The notes beneath the pieces were generated by a model that was given only the letters and a program-made list of their open reading frames with translations, ran no database searches and had not been told where the DNA came from. Positions 44,392 to 52,447 of a DNA stretch of 64,000 nt are shown here, piece by piece. The position numbers and the translations under genes were made by a program. Every line of letters starts with the position of its first letter. Positions within the stretch are counted from its first letter, which is position 1. This stretch comes from JBBDXS01 sp040902195 (GTDB taxonomy: Bacteria > Chloroflexota > Dehalococcoidia > DSTF01 > RBG-16-68-14): contig JBBDXS010000018.1 of NCBI GenBank assembly GCA_040902195.1, positions 4,330 through 68,329 on the forward strand, read 5' to 3'.

Positions 44392-44757
44392 ATGGCAACG
44401 ACGAAGGAGATCGTAGAGGCGTACGGCGCGTCGTGGAACGAGCCGGACGAAGCGAAGCGCCGCGCGCTGCTCGAGCGATCGTGGGCGGACGACGGCGTGT
44501 TCCAGGACCCGCGCGATCGCGCGCAAGGCCGCGACGGGCTGCTGCAGCTCATCGCAGGCTTTCAGCAGCAGTTCGCCGGCGCGCAGATCGTGATGACGAG
44601 CGGCCTCGACGAGCACCACGGGCTCATTCGCTTCACGTGGCGCATAGACGACGCGCAGGGCAAGCCCTTGCTGGAGGGCATCGATTTCGGAGAGCTGGCG
44701 GCGGATGGACGGATCCAGCGCATCGCCGGCTTCTGGGGTCCGCCGCCAGCGGAATAG
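44392..44757 (+). CDS. SnoaL-like / NTF2-fold protein
   Basis: 121 aa. ATTKEIVEAYGASWNEPDEA, then ALLERSWADDGVFQDPRDRA and a C-terminal DGRIQRIAGFWGPPP: the pattern of small NTF2-like polyketide-cyclase/isomerase-type proteins. Third gene of the GNAT operon (10-base gap). Ends one base before the convergent larE stop at 44758. Enzymatic role not evident. Confidence 0.82.
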   Translation: MATTKEIVEAYGASWNEPDEAKRRALLERSWADDGVFQDPRDRAQGRDGLLQLIAGFQQQFAGAQIVMTSGLDEHHGLIRFTWRIDDAQGKPLLEGIDFGELAADGRIQRIAGFWGPPPAE

Positions 44758-45582
44758 CTAGCGCGAGACCTCGGTCAGCGAGAGCACTTCGTTCATGCTG
44801 CCGGAGCGGAAGCCCGCGAGATCGAGCGTGACGTACTTGTAGCCGAGCGCCTTCAGCCCCTCGACGACGCGTTCGCGCTGCTCGACGAGGGCCGCCATGT
44901 CGGCAGGCTCGACCTCGATCCGCGCGACGTCGTCGTGGTGGCGCACACGGAGCTGTCGCAGACCGAGCGAGCGCAGCAGCGCCTCGGCGCCGCCGACGCG
45001 CTCCAGCGCCTCGACCGTCACTGCCGTGCCGTACGGGATACGCGACGAGAGGCAGGCCATCGCCGGTTTATCCCAGGTCGGCAGGCCGCGTTCGTGCGAG
45101 AGCGCGCGGATCTCGTCCTTCGTCAGCCCGGCTTCGATGAGCGGGCTGCGCACGCCGTGCTCCGCGGCCGCGACGCGCCCCGGTCGGTGGTCGCCCAGGT
45201 CATCGACGTTGCAACCGTCCACGACGAACGCGAAGCCACGCGCGCGCGCGGCGACGGCGAGCAGCTCGTAGAGCTCTGTCTTGCAGTGGTAGCAGCGCTG
45301 GGGCGAGTTCTCGACATAGCCGGCGCGCTCCATCTCGTGCGTATCGATGGCCTCGTGCGCGATGCCGATGCCGTGTGCGAGCTCACGCGCTTCCTCCACC
45401 TCCGCCGCCGGGATCGAGGGCGAGACCCCTGTGACGGCAAGCGCCCGCTCGCCCAGCGCGTCGAACGCAGCCGCGGCAACGAACGTGCTGTCGACGCCCG
45501 CCGAGAAGGCGACCATGACAGATCCCATCTCGCGCAAGATGCCGCGAAGGCGTTCCAGCTTCGATTCCAGCGTCTGGTCCAT
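44758..45582 (-). CDS. larE: ATP-dependent sacrificial sulfur transferase LarE
   Basis: 274 aa. N-terminal PP-loop [18 protein letters not shown] (~27-44), the [15 protein letters not shown] motif (~94-108) and the conserved [12 protein letters not shown] (~177-188). The Cys there corresponds to the sulfur-donating Cys of Lactobacillus LarE. The enzyme makes the pincer-type nickel cofactor by sacrificing its own Cys sulfur. larB and larC are not adjacent. A TAAGAT -10 lies 10 bases before the ATG (near-leaderless). Confidence 0.93.
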   Translation of the reverse strand: MDQTLESKLERLRGILREMGSVMVAFSAGVDSTFVAAAAFDALGERALAVTGVSPSIPAAEVEEARELAHGIGIAHEAIDTHEMERAGYVENSPQRCYHCKTELYELLAVAARARGFAFVVDGCNVDDLGDHRPGRVAAAEHGVRSPLIEAGLTKDEIRALSHERGLPTWDKPAMACLSSRIPYGTAVTVEALERVGGAEALLRSLGLRQLRVRHHDDVARIEVEPADMAALVEQRERVVEGLKALGYKYVTLDLAGFRSGSMNEVLSLTEVSR

Positions 45583-45717
45583 CGGTGCCCCGATCTTAGC
45601 AGGATGTCCGCGAGGGCCGCCAACGCCCCGAGTCGCAGCTTCCTAAAGGGGCTCCCCAGCTAGACCGATACCTAAAAGGAAGCCTACCCACGGGAGGCTG
45701 CCCGCATAGGAGCATGC

Positions 45718-47040
45718 ATGAGTACACGCCTCCCTCTCCTGTTCGCGCTCTCAACCGCAGTGTTGGTGATCGTGTCGGCAGCGATGCCGCTCCTCTTCTA
45801 CTATCAGAGCACACCGCCGACCACCGTCGCCGGCAGTAATCCGGAAGTCGTACTACTGAGCATCGTCGCGGCGGGGATCATATTGCTCGCCGTCCTACTC
45901 GCGACGGTGTGGCTCATCGCGTACAACGTGCGGCACCAGTACGACCGCCTCCTCTACCTCCATCAGACGGGCGAGGCGATGCGATCGACGCTCGACCTGA
46001 CGCACGTGCTGGAGCAGCTCGCGCGCGACGCCGCGTCGTGTAGCCACGCCGACCTGACGATCGCCGCGATCCTCGAGGAAGAGACCGATGACCTCATTGT
46101 CGAGGCGAGCTATGACCGCAACGCGAACTCGACGTCGCAGCACCACCGCAAGGTAGAGGAATGGTACCTCCGCCGTTGTGCCGCCACGGGGGAAGTCGTC
46201 GAGGTCGAGCAGAGCCTGCTCGCGTACGGGCCGCTGGTCGGCTACGAGCCCAAGGAGCAGGGCGACGTGACGCTGGTCTGCGCCCCGATCCTGGGCCGCC
46301 AGCGTTCGATCGGCGTCATCATGGTCGTCCGCAGCTACAACAAGGGAACGTTCAAGCGCGCCGAAAAGCAGATGGTCGAAGCGATGGCGATCCAGGCCGC
46401 GACCGCGGTGGAGCAGGCGGCCTTGTTCGCCAAGATGCGTAAGTACGCAGACCAGGTCGAGCTGAGCTACGACACGACGCTGAAGGTGCTGATCGCCGCG
46501 CTGGACCAGAAAGACGCGGTAACGCAGGGTCACTCCGAGCGCGTCTCGCGCCTCACCGTGACGCTCGCGCGCGAGATGGGGATCGCCGAAAGCGACCTCG
46601 TCGACATCGAGCGCGGCGCGCTGCTCCACGACGTGGGCAAGATCGGCGTCCCCGACGACATCCTGCGCAAGCCGGACGGCCTGAACGAATCGGAGTGGGA
46701 GGCGATGCGGAAGCACCCGCTTCTCGCCGGCCTGATGGTCTCGAAGGTTGAGTTTCTGGAGGGGGCGCTGCCGATCCTGCTCTACCATCACGAGCGCTTT
46801 GACGGCTCCGGCTACCCCTTCGGCCTCGAGGGGCGCAACATTCCGCTCGAGGCGCGCATCTTCACCGTGGTCGACTCGTACGACGCGATGACTTCCGATA
46901 GGCCGTACCGCAAGGCCATGACGCATGAACTCGCGCTCATCGAGATCCAGGACAACTCCGGCATTCAGTTCGATCCGGAGGTCGTCGCAGCCTTCACACG
47001 CGTGATGGAGCGCGAGTACGAGCTGCCTCGCGCGTCATAA
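45718..47040 (+). CDS. Membrane GAF – HD-GYP domain protein
   Basis: 440 aa with TAGGAG before the ATG. Two membrane helices (~8-28 and ~46-70) flank a short external loop; a GAF domain (~90-235) and an HD-GYP phosphodiesterase (~255-440) follow. HD-GYP marks: GHSERVSRL, LLHDVGKIGVPDDILRK near 302, KHPLLAGLM, HHERFDGSGYPFGLEG and YDAMTSDRPYRKA. It probably degrades cyclic di-GMP or a related messenger in response to a signal sensed by the GAF or membrane part. No diguanylate cyclase is nearby. Confidence 0.94.
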   Translation: MSTRLPLLFALSTAVLVIVSAAMPLLFYYQSTPPTTVAGSNPEVVLLSIVAAGIILLAVLLATVWLIAYNVRHQYDRLLYLHQTGEAMRSTLDLTHVLEQLARDAASCSHADLTIAAILEEETDDLIVEASYDRNANSTSQHHRKVEEWYLRRCAATGEVVEVEQSLLAYGPLVGYEPKEQGDVTLVCAPILGRQRSIGVIMVVRSYNKGTFKRAEKQMVEAMAIQAATAVEQAALFAKMRKYADQVELSYDTTLKVLIAALDQKDAVTQGHSERVSRLTVTLAREMGIAESDLVDIERGALLHDVGKIGVPDDILRKPDGLNESEWEAMRKHPLLAGLMVSKVEFLEGALPILLYHHERFDGSGYPFGLEGRNIPLEARIFTVVDSYDAMTSDRPYRKAMTHELALIEIQDNSGIQFDPEVVAAFTRVMEREYELPRAS

Positions 47041-47101
47041 GCGCTCCTCCGCCAGCTCGACACGTCACAGCCAGCACGCCAGCTTCGTCTAGTTTGTAGA
47101 G

Positions 47102-47144
47102 ACGTTTCCGCACGTTTGACGGCGGAAACGTGCGTGGCTATCAT
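47102..47144 (+). promoter_or_regulatory. Promoter with operator-like inverted repeat
   Basis: TTGACG (47116-47121), 17-base spacer, TATCAT (47139-47144). Overlapping the -35: ACGTTTCCGC (47102-47111) / GCGGAAACGT (47122-47131), and a second pairing CACGTTT (47111-47117) / AAACGTG (47126-47132). A repressor of TetR type would fit; none is adjacent. Confidence 0.65.
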
Positions 47145-47185
47145 GCCAGCGGCCGCGAATCTGAGGACGGGGGAGCGACGAGCAT

Positions 47186-49273
47186 ATGGCGCCATCCACA
47201 AGCTTTCCGGGGAACATCGGCTTCTATCTCGCCCTCGCCACGTTCTTCTCGCTCTTCATCTTCCTCGCCGGTATTCGCGTCGCCGTCCTCGTCCGTGCGC
47301 GCTGGGAAGACCGCGTCGGAGGGCCAAAGGAGGCCATGTCGCGCGCGGCGAGCATGGTCCCCTACGTGCTCGGCACGCTGCGCGTAAACCGGCCCTACTA
47401 CTGGTACTCCGGCGTCTTGCACACGTTCATCTTCTGGGGCTTCCTGGCGCTTCAGGTGCGCACGTTGAACTTCCTGCTCAACGGCTTCAACGAGAACATC
47501 AGCCTCGCCCACATCTTCGGCATCGTCTACGACCTCTTCCGGCCCGTGATGGACCTGTTCGACGTGCTGGTGATCGTCGGCGTAGTGCTCGCGGGCTTTC
47601 AGCGCCTCGTCTGGCGGCCGCGGCGCCTCACGCTGAACTGGGACGCCTGGCTGATCTTGTTCCTGATCTGGTTCCTCATGGTGAGCGACGCGCTCACGAA
47701 CAGCTTCGAGATCTATCTGCAGCGCGGCGACCGCGATGCCTTCGCATTCCTCGCCTTCGGCCTCGCCAACCTGTGGGAGAAGATCGGCGTGAGCACCGCG
47801 ACGGCGGAGGCGCTGCACGCGAGCTGGTGGTACCTGCACCTGCTCGATTTCTTGTTCTTCCTGGCCTACCTGCCGATCTCGAAACACTCGCACATCATTA
47901 CGGCGCCGTTCAACGTTTTCTTCCGCCGCCTGCCGCCGACCGGCGTCCTCCAGCCTATCCCCAACATCGAGGAGCGCGAGGTCTTCGGCGTCGGCAAGAT
48001 CGAGGACTTTAGCTGGAAGCAGGTCCTCGACGCCTACACGTGCACCGAGTGCGGTCGCTGCGAGGTCGCCTGTCCGGCAAACGCGACGGGCAAGGACCTC
48101 TCACCGAAGGAGATCATGGTCGACCTGCGCCACGTCGCCGAAGCGAAGGTGAGCGCATCGATCGGCCGCGGCGACGGTAAGGAACACAACCTCATCGAGG
48201 GGGTCGGCTTCAACCCGATCTGGGACTGCGTGAACTGCGGCGCCTGCCAGGAGCAGTGCCCCGTCTTCATCGAGCACGTGCCGGCGATCATGGACATGCG
48301 CCGCTACCTCGTCATGGACGAAGCGAACATGCCCGAGACGGCAGCCTCGACGCTCATGCAGCTCGAGCAGCGCGGACATCCCTGGCCGGGGGCGGCGTTC
48401 ACCCGCACATCCTGGATGGACGATCTCGACTTCAAGGTGCCGAAGTTCGATGGCAAGCAGGAGTACCTGTTCTGGGTCGGGTGCACAGGCGCGCTCGTCG
48501 AGCGGAACGTCAAGGTCACGCAGGCCTTCGCTCGCTTGCTACACAAGGCGGGCGTGAGCTTCGGTTGTCTCGGCGAAGGCGAGACGTGCTCCGGCGACCC
48601 GGCGCGCCGCCTCGGGAACGAATACCTCTACCAGATCCAGGCCGGCCAGAACATCGCGACGTTCAAGGAGAACAAGGTGCAGAAGGTCGTCGCGACCTGC
48701 CCGCACTGCTTCAACACGATGAAGAACGAATACCCGCAATTCGACGGCGTGTTCGAGGTCTATCACCACACCGAGGTGCTGGCGCAGCTCGTCGCGGACG
48801 GCCGCCTGACGCCCGATACGGAGGTGGACGAGCGCATCACGTACCACGACTCGTGCTTCCTCGGGCGGCACAACGGCATCTACGACCCGCCGCGCGACGT
48901 GATCAAGGCGATCCCCGGCGCGCGCCTCGTCGAGATCGAGGGCGCCTGCCGCGAGCGCGGGTTCTGTTGCGGCGCGGGCGGTGGCCATATGTGGGTAGAG
49001 GAAACGAAGGGCGAGCGCATCAACCACGCGCGCTGCCGCCAGGCGCAGGAAACCGCCGAGCGCACGGGCTCCGCGGTCGTCGCCGCCAACTGTCCGTTCT
49101 GCATCCAGATGTTCGACGACGGCATCCCGTCCGTTGAGCCGGACGAGGACGAGCGCATGAAGACCTACGACGTCGCGGAGATCCTGGCGATGTCCATCTT
49201 CGGCCCGCAGGACGGCGCGAAGACGCCCGCGGACGCAGAGCCGGTCGCTGCCGAGGCGGAGGGAGGCGCGTAG
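47186..49273 (+). CDS. Membrane FeS protein, ETF:menaquinone oxidoreductase / HdrD-like
   Basis: 695 aa. Residues 1-250 form a NarI-like heme b membrane domain with five or six helices (FYLALATFFSLFIFLAGIRV first) and several His. Then two [4Fe-4S] motifs, CTECGRCEVACPANATG near 287 and CVNCGACQEQCPV near 348, and two CCG (DUF224) domains with CPHCFNTMKN, FCCGAGGGHMW and CPFCIQMF. This is the architecture of the membrane EMO proteins that pass electrons from ETF (beta-oxidation) to menaquinone. Glycolate/lactate-type oxidoreductase partners are the alternative. etfAB are not in the window. Strong promoter and operator at 47102. A 35-aa membrane protein overlaps the stop (TAGTG). Confidence 0.88.
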   Translation: MAPSTSFPGNIGFYLALATFFSLFIFLAGIRVAVLVRARWEDRVGGPKEAMSRAASMVPYVLGTLRVNRPYYWYSGVLHTFIFWGFLALQVRTLNFLLNGFNENISLAHIFGIVYDLFRPVMDLFDVLVIVGVVLAGFQRLVWRPRRLTLNWDAWLILFLIWFLMVSDALTNSFEIYLQRGDRDAFAFLAFGLANLWEKIGVSTATAEALHASWWYLHLLDFLFFLAYLPISKHSHIITAPFNVFFRRLPPTGVLQPIPNIEEREVFGVGKIEDFSWKQVLDAYTCTECGRCEVACPANATGKDLSPKEIMVDLRHVAEAKVSASIGRGDGKEHNLIEGVGFNPIWDCVNCGACQEQCPVFIEHVPAIMDMRRYLVMDEANMPETAASTLMQLEQRGHPWPGAAFTRTSWMDDLDFKVPKFDGKQEYLFWVGCTGALVERNVKVTQAFARLLHKAGVSFGCLGEGETCSGDPARRLGNEYLYQIQAGQNIATFKENKVQKVVATCPHCFNTMKNEYPQFDGVFEVYHHTEVLAQLVADGRLTPDTEVDERITYHDSCFLGRHNGIYDPPRDVIKAIPGARLVEIEGACRERGFCCGAGGGHMWVEETKGERINHARCRQAQETAERTGSAVVAANCPFCIQMFDDGIPSVEPDEDERMKTYDVAEILAMSIFGPQDGAKTPADAEPVAAEAEGGA

Positions 49274-49380
49274 TGGAACGTCGTGAAGGCGAACCCCCGC
49301 GCGAAGTCCTCCTCGCGTTCTACGCCTTCCTCGCGATCGTGCTCGTCGCCGTCTTGGTGATCGTCGGCGTGTACATCTAG
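49273..49380 (+). CDS. 35-aa single-TM protein after the ETF oxidoreductase
   Basis: GTG start overlapping the upstream stop (TAGTG). Product: a short acidic/basic head (MERREGEPPREVLLAFYAFL) and one membrane helix (AIVLVAVLVIVGVYI). Tight coupling suggests a small subunit or assembly factor of the membrane redox protein. Too short for standard gene callers. Confidence 0.65.
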   Translation: MERREGEPPREVLLAFYAFLAIVLVAVLVIVGVYI

Positions 49381-49423
49381 CCCCACACCAACCTGACCGC
49401 CCCCGGCTCTCAGCAGTCAGCCG

Positions 49424-49458
49424 GCTGAACGCTGAGAGCTGATCGCTGATTGCTAAAG
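49424..49458. repeat. Heptamer repeat, five units (GCTGAnn)
   Basis: GCTGAAC, GCTGAGA, GCTGATC, GCTGATT, GCTAAAG in exact phase, between convergent genes. Confidence 0.6.
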
Positions 49459-50130
49459 CGGCCGCGCGCCGTTGGTTGACGGTGCGCGTTCCGACCAACC
49501 CTCCTCCGGAGAGATCAGCGGCACGAAACGGCATTCGCCAAGGTTCTCCATCGTCACGCCGTGGTCCGCCTTCGTCACGCGCACGAGCTGCTGCATCGCG
49601 CGGCCGCCAGAGGGGATCACCATCCGCCCGCCCGGCGCGAGCTGATCGATGAGCGACTGCGGCACGTCCGGCGCGCCCGCCGTGACGATGATCGCGTCGT
49701 ACGGCGCGTCCTCCGGCCGGCCGAGCCCGTCGCTGGCGAGCTCAACGCGCACGTTGCGGTAGCCCAGCTCTGCGAGGAGCTCGCGGGCGTGCGCCGCCAG
49801 CTCCGGCACCCGCTCGACGGAGACGACTTCGCGCGCGAGGAGCGAGAGGACCGCCGACTGGTAACCAGAGCCGGTACCCACTTCGAGCACCTTCTCGTCG
49901 CCCTGAAGCCGGAGCGCCTGGGTCATGATCGCGACCATGAGGGGCTGCGAGATTGTCTGTTCGTGGCCTATGGGAAGGGGGCGGTCTTCGTAGGAGAAGC
50001 GCTGAAGCTCCTCATGCACGAAGCGCTCTCGCGGGACCCGGGCGAAGGCGTCCAGGACACGCTCGTCCCGGATCTCGAGCCGGAGGGTGCGCACCAGATT
50101 CGCCCGCGCCGTATCGAAGTCGTATGGCAC
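49453..50130 (-). CDS. pcm: Protein-L-isoaspartate O-methyltransferase
   Basis: 225 aa from a GTG, GGAGGAGG upstream. It methylates isoaspartyl residues for repair of aged proteins. Visible: VPRERFVHEELQRFSYEDRP near 31, LPIGHEQTISQPLMVAIMTQ, VLEVGTGSGYQSAVLSLLA (SAM motif I) and YDAIIVTAGAPDVPQSLIDQ. Length and order are standard. The final codons overlap the heptamer repeat. Single gene, divergent from the cohesin-like gene. Confidence 0.95.
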   Translation of the reverse strand: MPYDFDTARANLVRTLRLEIRDERVLDAFARVPRERFVHEELQRFSYEDRPLPIGHEQTISQPLMVAIMTQALRLQGDEKVLEVGTGSGYQSAVLSLLAREVVSVERVPELAAHARELLAELGYRNVRVELASDGLGRPEDAPYDAIIVTAGAPDVPQSLIDQLAPGGRMVIPSGGRAMQQLVRVTKADHGVTMENLGECRFVPLISPEEGWSERAPSTNGARPL

Positions 50131-50266
50131 AAACTGGCCTCCTCCTACCTCCGACCCGAGCTTAACATAGCGTGACTTCTCCTGTATGATTGAGGAGCGT
50201 CGGGGCGCCTGTCACGTTTTATCCGTGCGGTGCGTTGATCGCAAATGGGGGAGCGCAAGGTGAACA

Positions 50267-51172
50267 GTGCAGCGAAGGCTATTCGCCGGCGCCACGTTTG
50301 TATTTGCCACCGCGGCCCTACTCGGGTCGGGGTTGCTCGCGTCCCCTAGCGCCCGCGGCCAATCGAACACGCTCGTCTGGCTCGACCCGCACACCGACCG
50401 CGTCGATCACGCTGACGGCTCGTACCAACTCGACGTCAAGCTATCCGGCCTTGACCACCACGGCACCATCGGCTACGACACCAACCGCGACGGCCGAGAC
50501 GACCGCTTCGAAGATTCGAACGGGCTCGGCGCGTACGAACTTACGCTCCACTTCGACCCGAACGTCGTGCTCGTAACCGACATGGACGCGGGCGAGTTCC
50601 TGCGCAGTGAAGGCCGTTCGACGCAATGTCTGCAGCGCAAGACGCTCCCCGGCGAGTTTGCCATGGGTTGCGTATCGTTTGGCAACTCCGACGGACCGCA
50701 GGGTTCCGGGAGCCTGGCGACATTCACGATCGAGCCGGTCGCGAACGGGACGAGTTTTCTCGCGCTGGAGGCGGGTCTCGCCGGTCCGCTCGGCGATTCG
50801 ATCGAGATCGTGGCGGACGGTGGCCTCGTGGAGGTCTACAACGGCCCGAGCCAGCCGCCGCCGACCGGCGGACCCGGTGGCCAGCCGACGGGTCCACCCG
50901 GCGGCAGCCCCGTCGTGAACGGCACACCCGTCGCGCCTGCGACCGCTACGTATGTCGCTTTGGCAACTGCCTCCGCGCGCGCGACGTCGATCGCGCTCGG
51001 GACGCCCGTCGATGATGGCACACCCGACACGGCCGCCGGACCACCCGACACAGGCGGCGGCGACGGCGGCTCCAACGCGATGCCGTGGGTGATCGGCATC
51101 AGCGTGGCGGCGGTGCTGGCGATCGCGCTGCTCGTGGCGTCGCGATTCGTCATCCGCGCTCGACGCGTCTAG
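50267..51172 (+). CDS. Secreted cohesin-domain protein with C-terminal TM anchor
   Basis: 301 aa from a GTG, GGTGA upstream. Signal peptide (RLFAGATFVFATAALLG), then a cohesin-like beta-sandwich at ~34-190 (NGLGAYELTLHFDPNVVLVT, then FGNSDGPQGSGSLATFTIEP, then GGLVEVYN), with a DTNRDGRDDRFEDSNG calcium-loop-like insertion. A Pro/Gly/Thr-rich stalk follows, and the C-terminus is one membrane helix (PWVIGISVAAVLAIALLVA) with a basic end. It may display dockerin-bearing proteins such as the RCC1-dockerin protein at 18620. No cellulases are encoded here. Confidence 0.78.
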   Translation: MQRRLFAGATFVFATAALLGSGLLASPSARGQSNTLVWLDPHTDRVDHADGSYQLDVKLSGLDHHGTIGYDTNRDGRDDRFEDSNGLGAYELTLHFDPNVVLVTDMDAGEFLRSEGRSTQCLQRKTLPGEFAMGCVSFGNSDGPQGSGSLATFTIEPVANGTSFLALEAGLAGPLGDSIEIVADGGLVEVYNGPSQPPPTGGPGGQPTGPPGGSPVVNGTPVAPATATYVALATASARATSIALGTPVDDGTPDTAAGPPDTGGGDGGSNAMPWVIGISVAAVLAIALLVASRFVIRARRV

Positions 51173-51204
51173 CGTCCGGAAGTCATCTTTAGGATCCGAG
51201 GGTC

Positions 51205-51522
51205 TTACGCTAGCTGCGGGTCGTAGACCTCGTACGAGCGCTCGATGTGCGACTCCTCGACGATGAGCATGAGCATCTCGGAGCGGAGCGAGAGGATGTG
51301 CTGCGTCTGCGCGGCATGATCAGCCTCGTGCTCGCTAGTGTAGACGTTGAGGTGGCCCACGCGCCCCCAGCGGTCGCCGGTGATGACGTAGCCGCGCACG
51401 AAACCGGGCTGCGAGGCGAGCCCTTCGACGAGCGTACGGTGCATCGCAAGCACCTGCTCCTGCATGCCCTCCCTCGGTGTCATGAGCGAGAGGCGGACGT
51501 AGAACTTGCCGTCGTCAGCCAT
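51205..51522 (-). CDS. Antibiotic biosynthesis monooxygenase-like (ABM) protein
   Basis: 105 aa dimeric ferredoxin-like barrel: FYVRLSLMTPREGMQEQVLA, LASQPGFVRGYVIT, then HLNVYTSEHEADHAAQ and a last strand IERSYEVYD. Family members are quinol monooxygenases, heme-degrading enzymes or stress proteins, so function stays open. A TAAGAT -10 stands 10 bases before the ATG with no ribosome site (near-leaderless). Confidence 0.8.
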   Translation of the reverse strand: MADDGKFYVRLSLMTPREGMQEQVLAMHRTLVEGLASQPGFVRGYVITGDRWGRVGHLNVYTSEHEADHAAQTQHILSLRSEMLMLIVEESHIERSYEVYDPQLA

Positions 51523-51558
51523 TGCGAGGGTTATCTTACCACCGGAGGGGCCATCGCG

Positions 51559-52404
51559 TCATGCCGGAGCCGCGAGCGCGTGCCAGGCGGCGAGGCCGAG
51601 CCTGCCGAGCGTGACGTTGCCCTCCGAGGTGCGGCCGGTGCCCGGGCCGCTCCCGCCTTCGCAGAACGCAGCCATGACGAACGAGCCGCGCGCGCCGTGA
51701 AAGACCGCACCGCCGCAGCGGACGCCGCCCGGCGAGGACCCGCCCTTCTCGGCCACCCAGTTTTGCTTGTGATCGGGCAGCCGGTTCATCTCGTCCCAGG
51801 GGAGCTCACGGGAGAGCTCTCCCCGGCCGTCGCTACGGCGGAGGATGCGCAGCATGTCCTCGGAGGCCTCTTCGGAGACGGCTTCGTGGCGCGCGATCAG
51901 CTCGAAATTGCGCGCCATCTCGCGCGCGGTGCTGACCCACGTCTTGCGCACATCGAGGCCGACAAGCTTCTCGCTCCAGCGCTGGTACAGCATCGTCTTC
52001 TCGCAACCGATGCGGCGCTGCTGCTCGTTGATGAAGTCGTGCCCGACAAGGTCGGCGACCATGTTCGTCGCGACGTTGTCCGAGATGATGATCATGAGAA
52101 GGGCGGCATCGCGGACTGAGATGTCCGCGCCGGACGCCATGTGTTGCAACACGCCGGAGCCGGGGAAGCGATGCTCGTCCCGCAGCTTGATCCGGTCGTC
52201 GAGCGAGAGGCGGCCTTCATCGACGGCCTGATAGAGCCCGATCAGGATCGGCACCTTGATCAGCGAGGCCGCCGGCATCACGTCGTCCTCGTCCCGCGCG
52301 ATGTGCGCGGACGACTCGAGGTCCGTGACGGCGTACGTCACCCTGCCGGAATACGCGTCGCAGATGCTATCGAGGGTGGATTGGAGGGGGAGGAGGCGGC
52401 TCAT
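51559..52404 (-). CDS. Class A beta-lactamase-like serine hydrolase
   Basis: 281 aa from the ATG at 52404. A TATCCT -10 sits 7 bases upstream and supports this start for a leaderless mRNA. Motifs: ASLIKVPILI (SxxK), IIISDNVATNMV (SDN) and AEKGGSS (KTG-like, third motif KGG). No clear Glu166-type ELN follows the SDN box, and no signal peptide is seen, so hydrolysis of beta-lactams is doubtful. The protein may be a cytosolic serine hydrolase of the beta-lactamase 2 family. No resistance neighbours. Confidence 0.78.
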   Translation of the reverse strand: MSRLLPLQSTLDSICDAYSGRVTYAVTDLESSAHIARDEDDVMPAASLIKVPILIGLYQAVDEGRLSLDDRIKLRDEHRFPGSGVLQHMASGADISVRDAALLMIIISDNVATNMVADLVGHDFINEQQRRIGCEKTMLYQRWSEKLVGLDVRKTWVSTAREMARNFELIARHEAVSEEASEDMLRILRRSDGRGELSRELPWDEMNRLPDHKQNWVAEKGGSSPGGVRCGGAVFHGARGSFVMAAFCEGGSGPGTGRTSEGNVTLGRLGLAAWHALAAPA

Positions 52405-52411
52405 GGCGGGG

Positions 52412-52417
52412 AGGATA
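52412..52417 (-). promoter_or_regulatory. -10 TATCCT, leaderless type
   Basis: 7 bases before the ATG of the beta-lactamase-like gene. Confidence 0.5.
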
Positions 52418-52447
52418 GCACTTCGTGATGCGAATGAAAGCCTCGAG

